DNA from: Cyclobacteriaceae bacterium
Lineage (GTDB): Bacteria; Bacteroidota; Bacteroidia; Cytophagales; Cyclobacteriaceae
DNA length: 64,000 nucleotides
Direction: 5' to 3'
Assembly: GCA_019638255.1 (NCBI GenBank)
Contig: JAHBUD010000003.1
Location: 1 to 64,000 of the forward strand
Part shown: positions 61,085 to 64,000 of the stretch, piece by piece
Layout: the number at the start of each line of letters is the position of its first letter
Numbering within the stretch: the first letter of the stretch is position 1
Made by a program: the position numbers and the translations under genes
The notes under the pieces: generated by a model
The model's input: the letters and a program-made list of their open reading frames with translations, nothing else
The model's database searches: none
Told to the model about the DNA's origin: nothing

Positions 61085-62527
61085 ATGGAAAAAATCATGA
61101 ATTATATCAATGGCGAGTTGATTGAGCCTCGCGCAAAAAGCTTTCTTGAAAACATTAACCCGGCCGAGGGCAAACCGTATAGCCTGGTACCCGACTCAGA
61201 TGCGGAAGATATTCAACTTGCCACTGAGGCTGCGCAGCGTGCGTTTGATGGATGGTCGGCCATGCCGGTTGAAAAGCGCTCGGCCACGCTTCAAAAAATA
61301 GCCGACTTGATTGATCGCGATCTTGATCAACTGGCGCTTGCCGAAAGCACCGATCAGGGCAAGCCAGTTAAGCTGGCAAAAGCGGTTGACATACCGCGTG
61401 CTTCTGCCAACATGCGCTTCTTTGCAACAGGGGCCATTCACTTTGCATCCGAAGCACACATCACCGGACACGAGGCGATTAATTATACAACCCACACACC
61501 GGTTGGTGTAGTGGGTTGCATTTCTCCGTGGAATCTTCCGCTTTATTTATTCACCTGGAAAATTGCACCTGCACTGGCTGCCGGTTGTACCGTGGTAGCC
61601 AAGCCATCGGAACTTACGCCCATGACGGCCTTTTTGTTTTCTAAACTTTGCATCGAAGCCGGTTTGCCAAAAGGCGTGTTAAATATTGTTCATGGCGTTG
61701 GTCCTAAAGCCGGTCAGGCGATTGTCGAGCACCCGGATATTGTTGCCATTTCGTTCACAGGTGGAACCGTAACCGGAAAAAAAATTGCCACAACAGCTGC
61801 ACCTATGTTTAAAAAACTTTCGCTCGAGTTAGGCGGGAAAAATCCAAATATCGTTTTTGCCGATTGTGATTTTGAACAAGCTCTGCATACGTCTATTCAA
61901 TCTTCTTTTTCGAATCAAGGCGAAATCTGTTTATGTGGCTCACGGATTTTTGTAGAACGAACTATTTACGACCGGTTTGTAAAAGAATTTGTTTCACGCA
62001 CAGCGAAATTAACGGTTGGTGATCCGCACGATGAGCAAACAAAAATCGGAGCCCTGGTTTCAGAAGCACACATGCACAAAGTGCTTTCGTATGTCGAGCT
62101 GGCCAGGCAAGAAGGAGGAAAAGTTCTTACCGGTGGAAGACAAGTAAAAATTGATGGGCGTTGCACAAACGGATATTTTGTTGAACCAACCGTGATTACC
62201 GGATTAGGTCATATGTGTCGCACCAACCAGGAGGAAATCTTTGGCCCGGTAGTAACCATTATGCCGTTTGATACGGAAGATGAAGTAATCAATTATGCCA
62301 ATAGTACCGGCTATGGCTTATCAGCCACGATCTGGACAGAAAATTTAAAACGAGCCCACCGTGTTGCAGCACAGCTTAAGAGCGGCATTATCTGGGTGAA
62401 CTGCTGGCTCTTCCGCGATTTACGTACACCCTTTGGGGGTATGAAGCAAAGCGGTGTTGGAAGAGAGGGAGGTTGGGAAGCGTTACGGTTTTTTACCGAG
62501 GCGAAGAATGTGTGTATTAAAATTTAG
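61085..62527 (+). CDS. amnC: 2-aminomuconate semialdehyde dehydrogenase-like ALDH
   Basis: The 480-residue aldehyde dehydrogenase has SPWNLPLYLFTWKIAPAL, KLSLELGGKNPNIVFADCD with the catalytic Glu, and the catalytic Cys in NQGEICLCGSRIFVER. The GEICLCxSRI form is typical of ALDH8A1/AmnC enzymes, which oxidise 2-aminomuconate 6-semialdehyde in tryptophan degradation. The neighbouring dioxygenase makes the pathway's earlier intermediate. Neither an ACMSD decarboxylase nor a 2-aminomuconate deaminase is present in the window. Confidence 0.85.
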   Translation: MEKIMNYINGELIEPRAKSFLENINPAEGKPYSLVPDSDAEDIQLATEAAQRAFDGWSAMPVEKRSATLQKIADLIDRDLDQLALAESTDQGKPVKLAKAVDIPRASANMRFFATGAIHFASEAHITGHEAINYTTHTPVGVVGCISPWNLPLYLFTWKIAPALAAGCTVVAKPSELTPMTAFLFSKLCIEAGLPKGVLNIVHGVGPKAGQAIVEHPDIVAISFTGGTVTGKKIATTAAPMFKKLSLELGGKNPNIVFADCDFEQALHTSIQSSFSNQGEICLCGSRIFVERTIYDRFVKEFVSRTAKLTVGDPHDEQTKIGALVSEAHMHKVLSYVELARQEGGKVLTGGRQVKIDGRCTNGYFVEPTVITGLGHMCRTNQEEIFGPVVTIMPFDTEDEVINYANSTGYGLSATIWTENLKRAHRVAAQLKSGIIWVNCWLFRDLRTPFGGMKQSGVGREGGWEALRFFTEAKNVCIKI

Positions 62528-62600
62528 ATATAAGTATCAAGACGTATGTAGAAAGACGGTTCGTTCTTAAGTCTTACTACTTACGACTTAAGTCCTAATA

Positions 62601-63263
62601 ATGAGTTTCTTCGATATCAACAAAATCTTTTTTGAACTCTTGGGCTACCAAATGAGCTACCTCGAGTTCTTCGGAACGATCGCTGGCTTCATCGCGGTTT
62701 ATCTGGCTTCACGCGCCAATATCTGGAGTTGGCCTATTGGGCTAATTAATGTCACCCTTTTCTTTTTCCTGTTTTACCAGGTGCAGCTTTACCCGGATAT
62801 GTTTTTACAGGTGTTCTTTTTCGTTACCAACCTTATAGGTTGGTGGCGCTGGTCGCATCCCAAGCCATTTGAAGAAGATCGAAAAAAAGAACTCAAGGTT
62901 AGCTATATGCCAACCCGGATGTTGCTCGTCCTGGCCATAGCCGGATTTTTGGGCACATTCCTCTTTGGTTCCATGGCCAGCCGCCTGCATGAATGGTTTC
63001 CGGTAGTTTTTAATAAACCCAGTGCTTTTCCTTTTTTAGATTCGTTTGTAACGGTAATGAGTATCATCACCACGTTTCTTATGATTCAGAAAAAAATTGA
63101 AAGCTGGATTATATGGATTGTGGTGGATGTGGTGGCCACCTACATGTATTTCGCCAAGGGAATAAAATTTGTTGGCTTTGAATACCTGGTGTTTTGCTTC
63201 ATTGCCGCTTTCGGACTTTTAAACTGGATGCGTGAATACAAAAGCTATAACCTTACGAAATGA
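62601..63263 (+). CDS. pnuC: Nicotinamide riboside transporter PnuC
   Basis: The 220-residue membrane protein has about seven helices and the family motifs ANIWSWPIGLINVTLFF, FVTNLIGWWRWSHP and ESWIIWIVVDVVATYMYF. PnuC carries nicotinamide riboside by facilitated diffusion, and a kinase (here NadR) traps it. The stop overlaps the nadR start as ATGA. It lies 73 bp after amnC, so it may be in the same transcript. Confidence 0.92.
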   Translation: MSFFDINKIFFELLGYQMSYLEFFGTIAGFIAVYLASRANIWSWPIGLINVTLFFFLFYQVQLYPDMFLQVFFFVTNLIGWWRWSHPKPFEEDRKKELKVSYMPTRMLLVLAIAGFLGTFLFGSMASRLHEWFPVVFNKPSAFPFLDSFVTVMSIITTFLMIQKKIESWIIWIVVDVVATYMYFAKGIKFVGFEYLVFCFIAAFGLLNWMREYKSYNLTK

Positions 63264-64000
63264 AACGCGGACTGGTTATTGGTAAGTTTCTTCCGATTCA
63301 TAAAGGACATATCGCCCTGATTGAATTTGCAGCTTCTCAATGCGATGAGGTCATTGTTTCCATGAGCTACACACCACATGATCCTATTGATCCGGAACTG
63401 AGATTTTCGTGGATACAGAAAATATTTCATGATCAACCGGCTATAAAACCCGAAAAGGTAGCAGATGATTTTGACGATGAAACATTGCCGTTGAATGAAC
63501 GTACTCAAAAGTGGGCTGCCTTTATTGCGAAGAGGTACCCACCAATTGATGTTCTTTTTTCCTCAGAAGACTACGGAGCACCATTTGCCAAACACCTTGG
63601 TATTCCACATGTTGAATTTGATTCACTCCGTGATAAATTCCCGGTGTCGGGCACAAAAATTCGTGAACAACCTTTTCAGTATTGGAATTTTATTCCAAAC
63701 GAAGTTCGCCCCTTCTTTGTGAAGAAAATTTGTTTTTATGGTCCGGAGAGTACCGGAAAATCCATGATGGCCAAAAGGATGGCCGAGCATTATCATACCG
63801 TAAGTGTTCCCGAAGTTGCGCGTGAGTTGATTGCCACCAATGAATTTAACCGGGAAGACATCATCATGATTGGTCGTAAACAAACTGAACGCATTTTCAA
63901 AAAATTACAGATGGCCAACAAATTACTTTTTTGCGACACGGATTTAATTACCACACAAATCTATTCGCGGCATTACCTGAAAGTGGTTCCACCTGTATTG
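63260..64000 (+). CDS. nadR: NadR-like NMN adenylyltransferase/ribosylnicotinamide kinase (cut by window end)
   Basis: The visible 247 codons begin MKRGLVIGKFLPIHKGHIAL, with the nucleotidyltransferase HxGH motif as HKGH, then SSEDYGAPFAKHLG and VSGTKIREQPFQYW. The second half starts the ribosylnicotinamide kinase domain, whose Walker A is FYGPESTGKSMM. The usual N-terminal HTH of enterobacterial NadR is absent, so this is the enzyme-only form. The gene starts at ATG 63260, overlapping the pnuC stop by 4 bases, and runs out of the window. It and PnuC form a standard salvage pair. Confidence 0.92.
   Translation, partial: MKRGLVIGKFLPIHKGHIALIEFAASQCDEVIVSMSYTPHDPIDPELRFSWIQKIFHDQPAIKPEKVADDFDDETLPLNERTQKWAAFIAKRYPPIDVLFSSEDYGAPFAKHLGIPHVEFDSLRDKFPVSGTKIREQPFQYWNFIPNEVRPFFVKKICFYGPESTGKSMMAKRMAEHYHTVSVPEVARELIATNEFNREDIIMIGRKQTERIFKKLQMANKLLFCDTDLITTQIYSRHYLKVVPPVL

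Noticed and set aside
1..64000. tRNA, rRNA, CRISPR arrays, insertion sequences or prophage
   Set aside because: I looked for cloverleaf-like segments, repeat-spacer patterns, transposase motifs and phage genes and saw none.

Overview
The window looks like chromosomal DNA of a member of the Bacteroidota, most likely the order Cytophagales. Supporting signs are the adjacent type IX secretion genes porU and porV, a type IX C-terminal sorting domain, an Oar-like TonB-dependent receptor, NqrF, the bacterial kynurenine pathway, and several promoters of the Bacteroidota form TTTG-N19/22-TAnnTTTG. The order is inferred from gene content; no rRNA or other taxonomic marker is present. I found no tRNA, rRNA, CRISPR array, prophage or insertion sequence. 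Most of the window is ordinary housekeeping DNA.

Layout. 1-7.2 kb (minus): metallo-beta-lactamase hydrolase, pssA, porU, porV and a non-catalytic M16 peptidase homologue in one tight run. 7.3-12.6 kb (plus): an FAD oxidoreductase, a 1099-residue propeller/barrel protein and yicC. 12.6-16.9 kb (minus): a 2-hydroxyacid dehydrogenase, two tandem TPR genes (the second interrupted by an in-frame stop), rtcB and a small conserved protein. 17-21 kb (plus): an Nramp-like transporter with altered metal motifs, a His-rich DUF4198 protein, a HupE/UreJ protein and an ATP-grasp enzyme. 21-23.6 kb (minus): a ureohydrolase with half of its usual metal site, and nqrF. 23.7-29 kb (minus): the methionine operon metY-metX-metB-hom. 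29-33.5 kb: pcm, lgt, a DinB protein, fabG and lpdA. 33.6-42 kb (plus): a giant TPR protein, a nuclease-like protein, a small secreted protein, deoC-gapN-acyP and a beta-CASP hydrolase. 42-54 kb: an AAA ATPase, an FMN glutamate-synthase-like protein, a haem-binding protein, an M14 peptidase, the TonB-dependent receptor and mltF. 54.3-64 kb: divergent kynurenine-pathway genes (kmo, kynU, 3-hydroxyanthranilate dioxygenase; SDR, OmpA/PD40, amnC), then pnuC and nadR, which runs off the window end.

The most interesting element is the roughly 410-nt leader of the methionine operon (28568-28980, minus). It holds a good promoter, a SAM-I-type riboswitch aptamer and, only 11 nt after the aptamer, an unannotated 47-codon reading frame in which eight of the last eleven codons are Cys and which ends just before a T6 run. 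I read this as a two-input leader: SAM sensed by the aptamer and cysteine (charged tRNA-Cys) sensed by translation of the poly-Cys peptide. The second half of that reading is inference.

A second theme is enzyme families that have lost canonical catalytic or metal residues while the gene stays intact: the M16 homologue, the peptidase-MA-like domain, the ureohydrolase, the Nramp homologue, the nuclease-like protein, GapN and the SDR.
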